Shown here one piece after another: positions 25,547 to 35,154 of a DNA stretch of 64,000 nt (position 1 is its first letter; the number at the start of each line of letters is the position of its first letter). The notes under the pieces were generated by a model. It was not told the DNA's origin, ran no database searches, and saw nothing but the letters and a program-made list of their open reading frames with translations. Both the position numbers and the translations under genes were made by a program. The DNA is taken from assembly GCA_964016875.1 (NCBI GenBank), contig OZ024719.1:67093224-67157223 (forward strand), given 5' to 3'. The stretch is from Fallopia convolvulus. Taxonomy: Eukaryota > Streptophyta > Magnoliopsida > Caryophyllales > Polygonaceae.

Positions 25547-26911
25547 TTAAAATGAGGAGTCTACATCAAGAACATCACACAACGCTGAAGGAAGACTAGA
25601 GTCTGAATAAAAACAAACAAATGCATGAAATAAATTAGTTGCCAACCAGTGTCCAACACCATTGCCTTCCCTGCGAGTGAACGACCATTCGTAGGTATCA
25701 AAATCCCGGAATTTTGCCCGTATCCGAGCCACCAAAATTCCAATAATCGTCTTGTCAATTGAGCCCATATTCAGCTTTGTCACTAATGAAAGACAATCTG
25801 ATTCAATTAACACCCGGCGTGAGCCCATTTGAGAAGCCAACTCCATACCCTAAAGCACTGCCTCCGCCTCCCTAATCTCAACTTCAGAACCTCTCTGAAT
25901 AGTTTTTGAACCCGCAAAAATCAGATTGCCAGTTGAATTTCTGCCTTCCACACCAATGCCACAAACTTCCTCGGAAATAGAAGCATCACAGTTAACTTTT
26001 AAAACACCTACTGATGGTTTTTGCCACTTTACACGTTCAACATCTCTCTTGGCTGACTCATTCGATCGATCTGAATTAACATCAGCAACTAGAGAAAGAA
26101 CAGGCTAAACAACATCCTCTTCGGTCCTACAAGAAGACGAAAAGAGTCTAGCATTTTGTGCATTCCAAAGCTCCCATCAAATCAAAGCCCAAAGAGCAGT
26201 GTCAACCTCGTTAAAAGAATGGAAAATCCAATCTGCCCAATCAATAAACTGAGCTCCACCAGAATACACATGCACTAGAAATTTAAACTGTTTCTACACC
26301 ATCTTGGGCAACGAACAACCAAGAAGAGCATGAAAAGTCGTTTCTTCAACCCCACAAACAGCACAAAGAGAATCATCATAAACCTTCCAAATCTTCTTCC
26401 AATAAGCTCGAGTGTGAGACATATTCACAAGACGCATTTGAAACATCAATTCCCTTCATGAAAAGATTATAAGCAGAACGAACAGAGAACTCGCCATTCC
26501 TCTCAAAAAACCAGCAAAGGGAATCCGAAACAGAGGAATCAATAAGGTGGATTCTAACTATGGCCTCACCATCAGATGGATGAAATTTCTCATTGATAAC
26601 ATCTTCTCGCCAACTTGTCGTTTCCCAGTCAATCAAATCATAAACCAACAGATTCCCGTCACCAATTTCCGATCTTGAAAGGACACGGAAAGAATAATTC
26701 TGAGGGATCCATCGATCATTAAACACACTAACTGAGGCACCATTCTCAATCTGCCACACCAAACCCGATTCTAGCAAGCTCCTAGCACTGATAATGCTTC
26801 TCCATGCAAAACTAGGGTTAAAACCAATCTTCGCATGCAAGAAATCAGTCCTGGGGTAATATTTTTCCTTAAGAAGTTTTGCAATCAAAGAATCCGGTTG
26901 TTGAATAATTC
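25547..26911 (-). pseudogene. LINE zf-RVT and RNase H-like region
   Basis: The upstream part (26911-26376) reads LIAKLLKEKYYPRTDFLHA, then FAWRSIISARSLLESGLVW and DRWIPQNYSF, then WWFFERNG-like ending FSVRSAYNLFMKG. This is the pattern of the zinc-binding region after plant LINE reverse transcriptases. The downstream part (25846-25547) has the RNase H-like SRRVLIESDCLSLVTKLN and a late RREGNGVGHWLA. Stops and frameshifts separate the two parts, for example around 26110-26370, where WELWNAQNARLF can still be read. Confidence 0.75.
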
Positions 26912-29883
26912 TGTAACACCCCCTTCCTACCTTAGAGGTATTACCGCCAATAACCCCGATTAAGACTAAACCGAAGCTACACAAGGCTTTAAACTAATTG
27001 AACAAACTAAAAGAAACATTACAACGGAATAAATACAATTGGTCTTATACAAACCTTAACTTAAAAGAATAAATAAATAGAACAACCTTCTATTTAAACA
27101 AAATCTTCATCAAGTCTTCCTTGAGTTCTTATTTCTGAAACTCAGCTTCACTTTGAAATAGTTCAACCATGATTTTCACTCAAATATAGCCATTGGAAAC
27201 CTTTCTTCAACTTCTGGAGCTTCAAACATCTGAATCCGCCTCTTGAATCAACTTCCAAGAAGAACCTGATGTATCGAAAATCAACGGTGGACACCAGCCA
27301 ACCAAATAAAAGAAAAGAAAGAGGACGGGTTAGTCTAATGATAGACTAGCAAGCGGAGAAACTAACTTGGTTCTTATGGTTGTAACTATACATATTGGCA
27401 TCCAAAATCCGAATAGACTCGAATTATGATCCAACAGTTAACAGTCTTATAGAGAATAAGAAGGAGACTCGCATAATCAAGAGAGAGAACACCACCGCTT
27501 GTGGTTTCTTTAAGAAGCATAAATAATTGTTGGGAACTCATATCAATCACATAACATTTTGAAAAGCCTCCATCGACTATTCAGATTAACTTAATCAAAG
27601 TTTGATTAAGAATCATTCATAACTGGAAGCAAGAATGGCCTTCCGACTGGACGAACCATTTAGGTATATTAATGTGCCTAACACACTTATCTTATATTAC
27701 TTTCAAAACTTTTCACAAACAAGTTGGTGGCTTTTATTCGGCCCGAACTACTGCCAAAGGAACACAATGCTACCGAGGCCAGAGGGCTTATTTCATCCTT
27801 GAATCAACGAATAGCACGAGTCCCGATGTTGTAGAGATTAGAGGGCCTGTTTCATCCATAACCATCTGACAACACCAAGATCAAAAGAACTAAGTTATCT
27901 TTGATCTTTCATTTGCATATGGTGAGGTAGAGATCACAGAGGCCTATTACCATGTCATCTACACTCCACCGTACCGAACCTGCACTTAGCTAGAGTGCCT
28001 ATCAACCCTCTCACACGGGAGTAGGGGATCAGAGTCATGACTCACCATTAGGATTAGGCCCCTCCTAATGTAATTTGTTTTAAAGAGAGGGTATAGAACC
28101 ACTCCCTGAACTATTTTAATCACAACAAAGTCTCAGCGTGAGACAGCATACAAGGTCACTCACAACGGACCTAAATCCAGTTCTAGCGCGAAGCTGAATA
28201 AACAACATGGTCATTATTTCTAACAAATATAACGACCTATCATATTTTATTAATCATACAAGTTGTTCCCAACGCAAATATTAAATGGGATCCAATTCCT
28301 CATTTAATAACAATAACGCAAGAGAGAATCGTCAACTTGCCTTAGAAGGCGTGCTCGACGTCCTTAGCAATTCCAACAATAATCTGTATCATCCCTTTGA
28401 CAAATATAACAAAAGGATTTTCAACAACGAGCTCACAAAAACACCTCTTAGTTGTATTCTCAACTCCTACAACTTCCTAATCGATAAACGATTTAATTTC
28501 CGAATATCGATATATAGTGAATCCTTAGTTATCATGCTTCAAGGAGCCATCTTGGAGGAATTATAACTAATTATCCGCTTCACTTTTGAAACAATTTTCT
28601 AAAAAAAAAATTGTTCATCAGCAACAATTCTAAAAGATTACCAAATTTCAGCTCAAACGGATTAACGACGAATCCCAAGTAATTATCCGAAATCCTTTAC
28701 CTGACAATCGGTATCCAAAACTTGTCTTCGCTATAACGGAAGATCCGGACGTCCGTTTCACGAGCGGTTCGAACCTGTAGAACCGTATCAACATCAAGAT
28801 TATAAAAATCATAAATTTAATTAGCAAAGCGGCACCGAAAGGCCCTTACGGTAACTCTGCAACCAAACCGCTAATTAATTTCGATCGTATATACCTTCAC
28901 TCGAGCCCATGGCTCGTGTGGCTCGATCATGGATCGATCCCCGAGCCCGAGGGTGGCTGGGCGTTGCCCGACAGCGGCTCCCATGGTGGTTGGTGGTCGG
29001 AGGGCCTGGTGGTCGCCGACGGCGTCACTTTGGCAAGGCGAAGAGGAGACCGACGGTGATTGAATTCTTCTCCCGAGCCAACGTACCGACCTGATTTCGT
29101 CTCTCCCTCTGATTTTTGGTTCAAACCAGCAGCCCAACAAGACCCAGCAAAAGAAGAGGTGGAGGAAAGGTGGCCGGCGGGCAGAGAAGGCAGAGGAGAT
29201 GAGTGCCGGCGGTGAAGAATTCAGCAACGAGTCCGTCGTTGCCCTGTCCTGATTCAGCTCTGGTTCTGGTTTTTGAGCAGCAGCCACGGGCCTGAGAACA
29301 ACCAAAGAGAGGAAGAAGATGAAGTGGCAGAGGTGGTGGGAGGAGAGGGAAGCTGCCGACGGCAAGAATTCTTTCTCCCGAGGCGTTCCGTCCTTATCTT
29401 TCTCGCCCAACTCTATCCCCTCCTCTGTTCTGTTCGAATGACTTGAACAAGATGAAAACTTACATTGCTTTCCACGTGGCTTTGCCCCTCCTCTTGCGTT
29501 AAAGCGGTAAAATTATATATCTCGGGTGGAAAAACTTACTAAACGAAAAACATCCCGTAAATTATGTAGACCAATAAAACCAATTTTTCATGATTTTATC
29601 TTACTACCTTTAATTTTTAAGGCTTCCGTTTCGTATTTTAAATCCCTTCCGGTACATAATTAAAAAGACGGCTTATTCAATAAATATTCTTTTTCCACCG
29701 AAAAATCCTAGAATTCACACCGATCCATAAAATCATTTCTTTGTGATTTTAGGATATCACCAACAATTTTCTAGGATTTAATCTCCAATAAAAATATTGG
29801 ATTAAGCGTTAAAACGGACTAAAAAGGTTAAAAGGATATCCGAGAAAAATTCAAAAATATCCATAAAAACCGCAGTTATTACA
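26912..29883. mobile_element. Solo LTR (2,972 bp) with 5-bp target duplication
   Basis: The block starts TGTAACACCCCC and ends GCAGTTATTACA, so it has the TG...CA termini of an LTR, within a 5-bp inverted TGTAA/TTACA. It is flanked by identical AATTC at 26907-26911 and 29884-29888. Removing it and one AATTC restores a continuous LINE reading frame. I find no second copy of its start inside it, no primer-binding site or polypurine tract pair, and no gag or pol frame. It is therefore best read as one LTR left by unequal recombination. The TGTAACACCCC start and great length suggest a Ty3-type element; that is inference. ORFs at 28871-29410 and 28285-28566 inside it have no recognisable domain. 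Confidence 0.8.
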
Positions 29884-30345
29884 AATTCTCCAACCTTGTT
29901 TGACCAAAAGGGCAAGGTTAAAAGTGTGAAGCTCCCTAAAGTCGAGTCCACCTAAATCTTTTGAACGTCTCATCCTCTTCCAACTCAGCCAATGAATCCT
30001 CTTCTTGCGATTATCGGACCCACAAAATAAGTTGCAAATCATTTGCTCAATCTCATGACATAACTCATTAGGCCACAAGAAACAAGACATAGCATACATC
30101 AGGATAGATTGCACAACCGCCTTAATCAACACTTCCTTCCTTGCTCTAGAAAGAGGTATTTCCTTCCATCCTTTGAGCTTTTTCCAAACTCTTTCCTTAA
30201 TCTTCTGGAAAATGACTTTCTTTGATATGCCAACTATTGGAAGAGCAAGGTAACATTCATGCTTGTTGACCTCACTGACTTGAAGAATACTCTGAATTTC
30301 GCCTCTTCCATCAGTCAATACATTTTTTCTAAAAGATAGCTATCC
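29884..30345 (-). pseudogene. LINE reverse-transcriptase C-terminal fragment
   Basis: The frame shows EIQSILQVSEVNKHECYLAL, KKVIFQKIKERVWKKLKGWK, LSRARKEVLIKAVVQSILMY and KDLGGLDFRELHTFNLALL. These are the thumb and connection segments of plant L1 LINE reverse transcriptases. It stays open to the solo LTR, which cuts it after W-R-I. The catalytic palm is absent, and homology fades upstream of about 30345. Confidence 0.85.
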
Positions 30346-30615
30346 TCAGCTTAGGACGTTGACATTTCGCTCGTCACTTCACACCGACCCCAGTCGCTTG
30401 CAACATCGGTGATGCTGCTGCGAGCCCTCTCATCGCTCCTACACTTGGTTTGCAAACAACCCTAATCTGAGTTACATCATTAATTAAATCAAATATATAT
30501 TTTTTGGTCAGATAAATCAAATATATATATATTTCCAAGGATTAGTATGTCATTGCTATTAGCCTATTAATGATTGATTAGTAGAGTATATATCTATACT
30601 TAAAATCTCCTTACC
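30346..30615. other. Short spacer between LINE and LTR element
   Basis: AT-rich with TATA runs. Nothing recognised. Confidence 0.5.
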
Positions 30616-30620
30616 CACAA

Positions 30621-30993
30621 TGATACGCCACCATATGGCTCAAGATTTATTGTTAGTAATTAATTAATTAGTGTAATTTTTAAACAGAGTTTTATAATAC
30701 TCCTTCTCGGGTTTTCTTTACGGTTCTTTCCCGGGACGCGTTTGTTGAACCGTTAGGATTAGGATTAGGGTTAGGATTTATAATTTAGCTATATATATTG
30801 TATTTTGTTAAGAAGGGAGGAAATCAATCAGAAAGTTATTTTTCATAAACCTTAATATCTCTCTAAATTTATTATCGTTCTTCACCCCGTGGCCACCAAC
30901 CACGTTTATCCCGAGTCGGAATCCACACCGGATTAGGCTCAACCCCCTTGACCAACAAGGGTTCGATACGCGATCCACACCGGGTCCGTATCA
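30621..30993 (+). repeat. Left LTR
   Basis: It starts TGATACGCCACC and ends GGGTCCGTATCA. Compared with the right LTR I count differences in TTGTTAAG/TTGTGAAG, CCTTAATA/CCCTAATA, CAACCCC/CAAGCCC and CCGGGTCC/CCGAGTCC. A TATATATT stretch inside may serve as promoter. Confidence 0.93.
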
Positions 30994-30995
30994 AC

Positions 30996-31007
30996 TGGTG
31001 CTTTCAT
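30996..31007 (+). promoter_or_regulatory. Primer-binding-site-like sequence
   Basis: TGGTGCTTTCAT begins two bases after the left LTR. TGG is the complement of a tRNA CCA end, as expected of a minus-strand primer site. Which tRNA it matches was not determined. Confidence 0.6.
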
Positions 31008-31023
31008 TCCCGAACTCTCTACC

Positions 31024-31389
31024 ATGGAAATTCGGGACCCCATTCGGGACCTTATCCAAGCTCTAATGTTGGAAATCTGGTATAATCTGGTCAAAGAGCG
31101 TACTCTGTTTGTCAAGATCCATGACGAAATATATCCGGTTTCCTGTGACGCCTTAAATCAAGTGTTCTCGGGCGTTAGCAATTTAGAAAACATCGAAACG
31201 TTCGATGGTAATGCTGAATTCCATTCCATAATCCGTTTTCCATGTCGTGATGCAGCCCTCGAGGCGTTCAATCGCTACAATGGAAGATGCATCTATGTTG
31301 GATGCTGCCGAATGGAGTTGTTCTTTGATGACCGAATCAGCAGCATATCACGCGAGATTGACACTCTGATTCAAGAGATGAGCGATTAA
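31024..31389 (+). CDS. Retroelement ORF with PTB-like RRM
   Basis: This is a 121-residue frame starting 31 bases after the left LTR. Residues about 33-105 read as an RNA-recognition motif of the polypyrimidine-tract-binding (PTB) type: TLFVKIHDEIYPVS, then LNQVFSGVSNLENIETF, a hydrophobic IIRF strand, AALEAFNRYNGRCIYVGCC and MELFF. Plant PTB RRM2 has the same order, including YP(V/I), L.QVFS, I.TF and GR.IY.GCC. The N-terminal 30 residues look like a start specific to the element. No zinc knuckle or capsid domain is seen, so it may replace or accompany gag in RNA binding. A TAA ends it, but the same frame continues open for 2 kb (next entry). Homology is by eye. Confidence 0.8.
   Translation: MEIRDPIRDLIQALMLEIWYNLVKERTLFVKIHDEIYPVSCDALNQVFSGVSNLENIETFDGNAEFHSIIRFPCRDAALEAFNRYNGRCIYVGCCRMELFFDDRISSISREIDTLIQEMSD
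31387..31389 (+). other. In-frame TAA between RRM and long ORF
   Basis: Codon 122 of a frame otherwise open from 31024 to 33390. The codons after it continue as ordinary coding sequence, including an Ala/Pro/Thr-rich linker at about 31465-31540. It may be a recent nonsense mutation or a termination/readthrough point. Confidence 0.85.
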
Positions 31390-31527
31390 CGAGATCGTGC
31401 TACAATTGACGACCAACAACAGGGTTCCAACGAGATTGCGTCAAGATATGCGGTTTCCGTAGCTAATGCACCTACACCCGCAACCGCGGCCAATGCCCTG
31501 ACAACCGCGGCCAGCCCCCCGGCGCCC

Positions 31528-33390
31528 GTGACAACCAGCCCAACGCCAAAATCGGAAGAATTTGAGGGGACGATGGCAAATGCAATCCATATCGAAGATA
31601 CAAATTCAATGGAAATCTTGTATCGAAATCAATTGGACCTCAGCAACTTGGGTTTAGATGTGAATTCGAATTTTGAAGACAAGCCTGATCTCGATACACA
31701 CCTTGCACCTGTGGAGTCAAATCGGGATTTTGCATATCGAGAAGTTCACCAATCCACCAGATTGCAGAGGATGGATGCTTGTATTCACGATGGTGAGGTT
31801 ATACTACACCGAATGAAGCAAATCGATTTCAATCGACCAGACTCGAGCCATCTTGGAATCACTTCGACGAGGCAGGAGAGCTTGGGTCATAGCCTGGGAA
31901 TCACTTTGCAGTCGGACAACAACTTCAATCGTGCAGGTACTTTTAATTGTTTTCATGAGTGCGGGTTTCAACATCCAATTGTTACAAGTGAATCCTTCGA
32001 TAACATTGGGATAGATGAATTGAAGACAAATTCAATTGATTTCTTGAAAAGTTCTGGTGCATACCAAGTGTTCGAGAAAATGACTCTTAGAAGGTTCAAT
32101 TTCAGTGATGCTTCTACCCACCAGGATATCATGTTTCAGGATGGTAGTAATGGAATTTTTGACCCCGGTGGTACAAAGAACTTGACATTTGTTGCTTTGG
32201 TTAACAACTTGGGCATTGGGAACTTTGATTTGTGTCCATTTATTATTGTTGACAATATGGTTTCAAAGCAAACATTGATGGCTGTCCAAGATATGTTTAG
32301 GTCAATGGCAAATAGGGAAACTGTTTGGTTTAAGACCTTGCTAGTTCCCCGTGTTGAAGGTTTTGTTGATTTGCCCTTCTTTGGATCAGTCGACTCTAGT
32401 AGCTCAGCTATTTTTGACCCCGGTGGAGTTCTCTCCTTATTTGTTGCTGGATTGAACTTTAATTTACTTAGAAACTGCAGTTTTATTGGGATTGCTGGGT
32501 TGTACTTTGCTCAGATTGTTGATGAAGTTAATGGTAGGCAATTAATCTTCAAGCCTGGTGATGGCGACATTATGATTTTTGAGCCGGGTGGTATTTATAC
32601 TTTGAATCGTGTTGCACTAGATGATATTGTGGGTATTGAATTGCGGCAAGAGTCCATCATTTTGCCTTACAACAGAGGACATGAATCACTCTTTATTTGT
32701 TTCTCGATAGTGATAGTCGATTCTTACATGGGATTCTTAGTTGCTGAGGATGTTCAAGGACTGATGAGCTTATTAGCTGTTGATGTTGCTTGGATTCACT
32801 TTGCTAGTAACTCCAACCATGCAATGGCAAATGGAGAGCCTGTTTTCATGCCTTTTGATAGGGGAAAAGATCAGATATTGCATGCTTTCGAGGTTGTTGA
32901 AGTGGGTGAAATGCATCTTGTTAAGATTGGAGATGTAGGTGTTGATAAAAATACTCAGGAAAGTGAGTATTTAGAGGAGGAATCTGGTGTGTATTTGAAT
33001 AATTTGATAGGCAATACATCTCTTAATACCATTAAGATCAAGATCAAAGTGTTGATGAGAATGGGCAAGATAATGTTGATCTATCTTCTCAAAAGTTTGT
33101 GGAGCATGGACTTTGTTTTGTTTGTGGAGCTGCACTGCAAGTTTGTTGCTGTTGTTAATCAACTTGGAGAAGCAACGAGAATTGGCCAAATTTTGTGCAC
33201 TCGACTGTTCAATCAAATGCTGGTTACCTTCAACTTTCTTTGGTGCACGCATTTAGATCAAGCAATAGCAACATCAATTTCTTGGATTTCTAGTCTGCGT
33301 TTGGTAAAATTCAGTTGCAAAAGTGGTGTCCTGATGTGGCAACAATGGGTGCTTAGTTCTGAAGATATACGTGCCCAAGTAAGCAGCTAA
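31528..33390 (+). CDS. Long retroelement ORF, function unknown
   Basis: This is 620 codons from the first ATG after the in-frame TAA. The open frame itself extends back to 31390, in phase with the RRM frame. I recognise no family. Visible features are an acidic, Asp/Asn-rich N-terminal 200 residues; then a hydrophobic region with recurring loops IFDPGG (residues 210-215), IFDPGG (295-300), FKPGDG (341-346) and IFEPGG (350-355), preceded or followed by alternating hydrophobic strands; then a Cys/Trp-containing tail. The first two loops are identical at DNA level over ATTTTTGACCCCGGTGG, so the region may have grown by internal duplication. There are no catalytic motifs of pol. It ends 57 bases before the right LTR. 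Confidence 0.65.
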   Translation: MTTSPTPKSEEFEGTMANAIHIEDTNSMEILYRNQLDLSNLGLDVNSNFEDKPDLDTHLAPVESNRDFAYREVHQSTRLQRMDACIHDGEVILHRMKQIDFNRPDSSHLGITSTRQESLGHSLGITLQSDNNFNRAGTFNCFHECGFQHPIVTSESFDNIGIDELKTNSIDFLKSSGAYQVFEKMTLRRFNFSDASTHQDIMFQDGSNGIFDPGGTKNLTFVALVNNLGIGNFDLCPFIIVDNMVSKQTLMAVQDMFRSMANRETVWFKTLLVPRVEGFVDLPFFGSVDSSSSAIFDPGGVLSLFVAGLNFNLLRNCSFIGIAGLYFAQIVDEVNGRQLIFKPGDGDIMIFEPGGIYTLNRVALDDIVGIELRQESIILPYNRGHESLFICFSIVIVDSYMGFLVAEDVQGLMSLLAVDVAWIHFASNSNHAMANGEPVFMPFDRGKDQILHAFEVVEVGEMHLVKIGDVGVDKNTQESEYLEEESGVYLNNLIGNTSLNTIKIKIKVLMRMGKIMLIYLLKSLWSMDFVLFVELHCKFVAVVNQLGEATRIGQILCTRLFNQMLVTFNFLWCTHLDQAIATSISWISSLRLVKFSCKSGVLMWQQWVLSSEDIRAQVSS

Positions 33391-33447
33391 TGCTTTCTTT
33401 CCCAAATTTCCGACTTGAGGACAAGTCGATTGTCAACGGGGGAGAAT

Positions 33448-33820
33448 TGATACGCCACCATATGGCTCAAGATTTATTGTTAGTAATTAATTAATTAGTG
33501 TAATTTTTAAACAGAGTTTTATAATACTCCTTCTCGGGTTTTCTTTACGGTTCTTTCCCGGGACGCGTTTGTTGAACCGTTAGGATTAGGATTAGGGTTA
33601 GGATTTATAATTTAGCTATATATATTGTATTTTGTGAAGAAGGGAGGAAATCAATCAGAAAGTTATTTTTCATAAACCCTAATATCTCTCTAAATTTATT
33701 ATCGTTCTTCACCCCGTGGCCACCAACCACGTTTATCCCGAGTCGGAATCCACACCGGATTAGGCTCAAGCCCCTTGACCAACAAGGGTTCGATACGCGA
33801 TCCACACCGAGTCCGTATCA
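33448..33820 (+). repeat. Right LTR
   Basis: Same 373-bp length as the left LTR with about four substitutions. A purine tract ending GGGGGAGAAT directly precedes it, and the target repeat CACAA follows. Confidence 0.93.
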
Positions 33821-33825
33821 CACAA

Positions 33826-35150
33826 ACTGATTGATCAATACGTGTATTTATATATATTAGTATGCCATTGCTGAAGTTACTTAGCTTGCTTCAATAGCTA
33901 GCAATAGAACGTATAAAAAAATATGGATTAAATTGAGTTTTCTGAATTAGATAATAGACTAGAGCAAACCATAAATTTCATGTCAACAACACACATAATA
34001 ACACAATGAAAATGCATTTGTACTAAACATAATGAAATGCATTTGTACTAATTCAAGTAAATATGCTTGGATAGTTGGATAGATGGAGTCAACTCTTTTC
34101 ACTTTGCTGGTGTTTGTAGCCTACGTGAAATTCGAATCCACATCATTGTGCATTAGCACAATTGCTCTACCTATTGAGCAAATAGGCTAAAAGGGAAATA
34201 TATTTTCAACACATAAGGAAAACTTCACAATATATTTAACACATAAACTTGTTAAGGTAATCACATTTAGGAGTTTGTTCCTCTAATCATTTAGGTGTTT
34301 ACACATCACATATTAATGCTAGCCAATATATAAAATTCAAGTGATGGCCCTATAGTGTTGAACTTCCAATCATATAAAAAATAACCAAATGTATCCTTTA
34401 CTGATAACAATATAATCAAGCATACTATTTTCATGAATCTAAGGGTAAACAAGTATTCCATATCAGATCAAGATGTTTGATAGTGGCTACAAATTAGTAC
34501 CAATATCAATTGGAAGTAGACCAGACAAATAAACTCATTTATCCGATACTGGAAAGATTTGTACATCCAGATTCTTTTTGTACTTGAATTTGGTTTCACA
34601 GGAAGATGGCTCTCCAAAAATTATATACAAATGGCTCAAACTATAGTTCAAACCTAGCTCTTTATAAATTAAGACAATGATACCATACTAACTTCAAGTT
34701 CAAATTGCAACTATAACCAAACTCTTTGTAAATACAGATTAGGTTGTCAACTAATATCAATTGCAGCAAGGAGCTTTCATTTATAGTAAAAAAAATGAAA
34801 AATGTTTCTTGGCATCCGAGACATAAGCAATCTCAAATACAAGTCAAAATTCAAAAAAGCTATCAAATTTCAGATCAAACAAAGCACCAAATAGAATCAA
34901 CAAAGAGAAAGAGGCACTAATAGGCAACTAGTCAACAACAAATTTCGGCAAATTTGACTTCAAAGAAATTAGAAGACCTAGCGCCAACCACAAGCTCCAT
35001 CATTTTACACGGTCCAAACCAAGGCATTCAAATGGGATATGCTAATTATAATTATATCTTGTAGTTGGAAAACCTAATTCCAACGGCACCATTAGCATAT
35101 TGAATCCCTAATTTCATTTGTTGCTCTGGTTTATTAGGATTGAATTACAA
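33826..35150. other. AT-rich intergenic DNA
   Basis: No gene is seen apart from a tRNA-like stretch listed separately. It is long, low in GC and without supported frames. Confidence 0.5.
34119..34187 (-). pseudogene. tRNA-like sequence (pseudogene or SINE head)
   Basis: On the minus strand, 69 bases fold as a near-tRNA. The 5' GCCTA pairs with a 3' TAGGC. An A-box-like stretch TTGCTCAATAGGTAGAGCA includes a short D stem. TTGTG and CACAA form an anticodon stem around CTAATG. A B-box-like GATTCGAATTT follows. The loop is one base short and the whole is about four bases short, with mismatches in the T arm, so a working tRNA is unlikely. The AAT in the loop and its neighbours recall tRNA-Ile. 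A tRNA-derived SINE is the alternative. Confidence 0.5.
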
Positions 35151-35154
35151 TACC

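Larger units (their letters stand above)
25515..30345 (-). mobile_element. 5'-truncated L1-type LINE, split by a solo LTR
   Basis: On the minus strand the order is reverse-transcriptase C-terminus (30345 to 29884), then the zf-RVT region (26911 to about 26376), then an RNase H-like region (about 26360 to 25547). This is the order of a plant LINE ORF2. The 5' half (ORF1, endonuclease, RT core) is absent, as expected of incomplete reverse transcription. The 3' border near 25515 is a guess from the T-rich stretch there. A 2,972-bp insertion interrupts it between a W-R-I and an I-Q-Q codon run. Confidence 0.8.
30621..33820 (+). mobile_element. Non-autonomous LTR retrotransposon, 3.2 kb
   Basis: Two 373-bp LTRs (30621-30993, 33448-33820) differ at only four positions I can find. 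They begin TGATACG and end CGTATCA, and 5-bp direct repeats CACAA flank the whole (30616-30620, 33821-33825). A primer-binding-site-like TGGTGCTTTCAT follows the left LTR, and a purine tract GGGGGAGAA precedes the right LTR. The interior has one long frame (31024-33390) broken by a single TAA. No protease, reverse transcriptase, RNase H or integrase motif is present, so it must move, if at all, with enzymes from another element. The low LTR divergence says the insertion is recent. Confidence 0.93.

Noticed and set aside
28871..29410. 179-codon minus-strand ORF in the solo LTR
   Set aside because: GC-rich, Ser/Pro-rich composition with no domain, lying inside an LTR. Probably chance.
30621..33820. 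Idea that the 620-codon ORF is a host gene
   Set aside because: It sits between matching LTRs with PBS- and PPT-like signals and a target duplication, so it belongs to the element.
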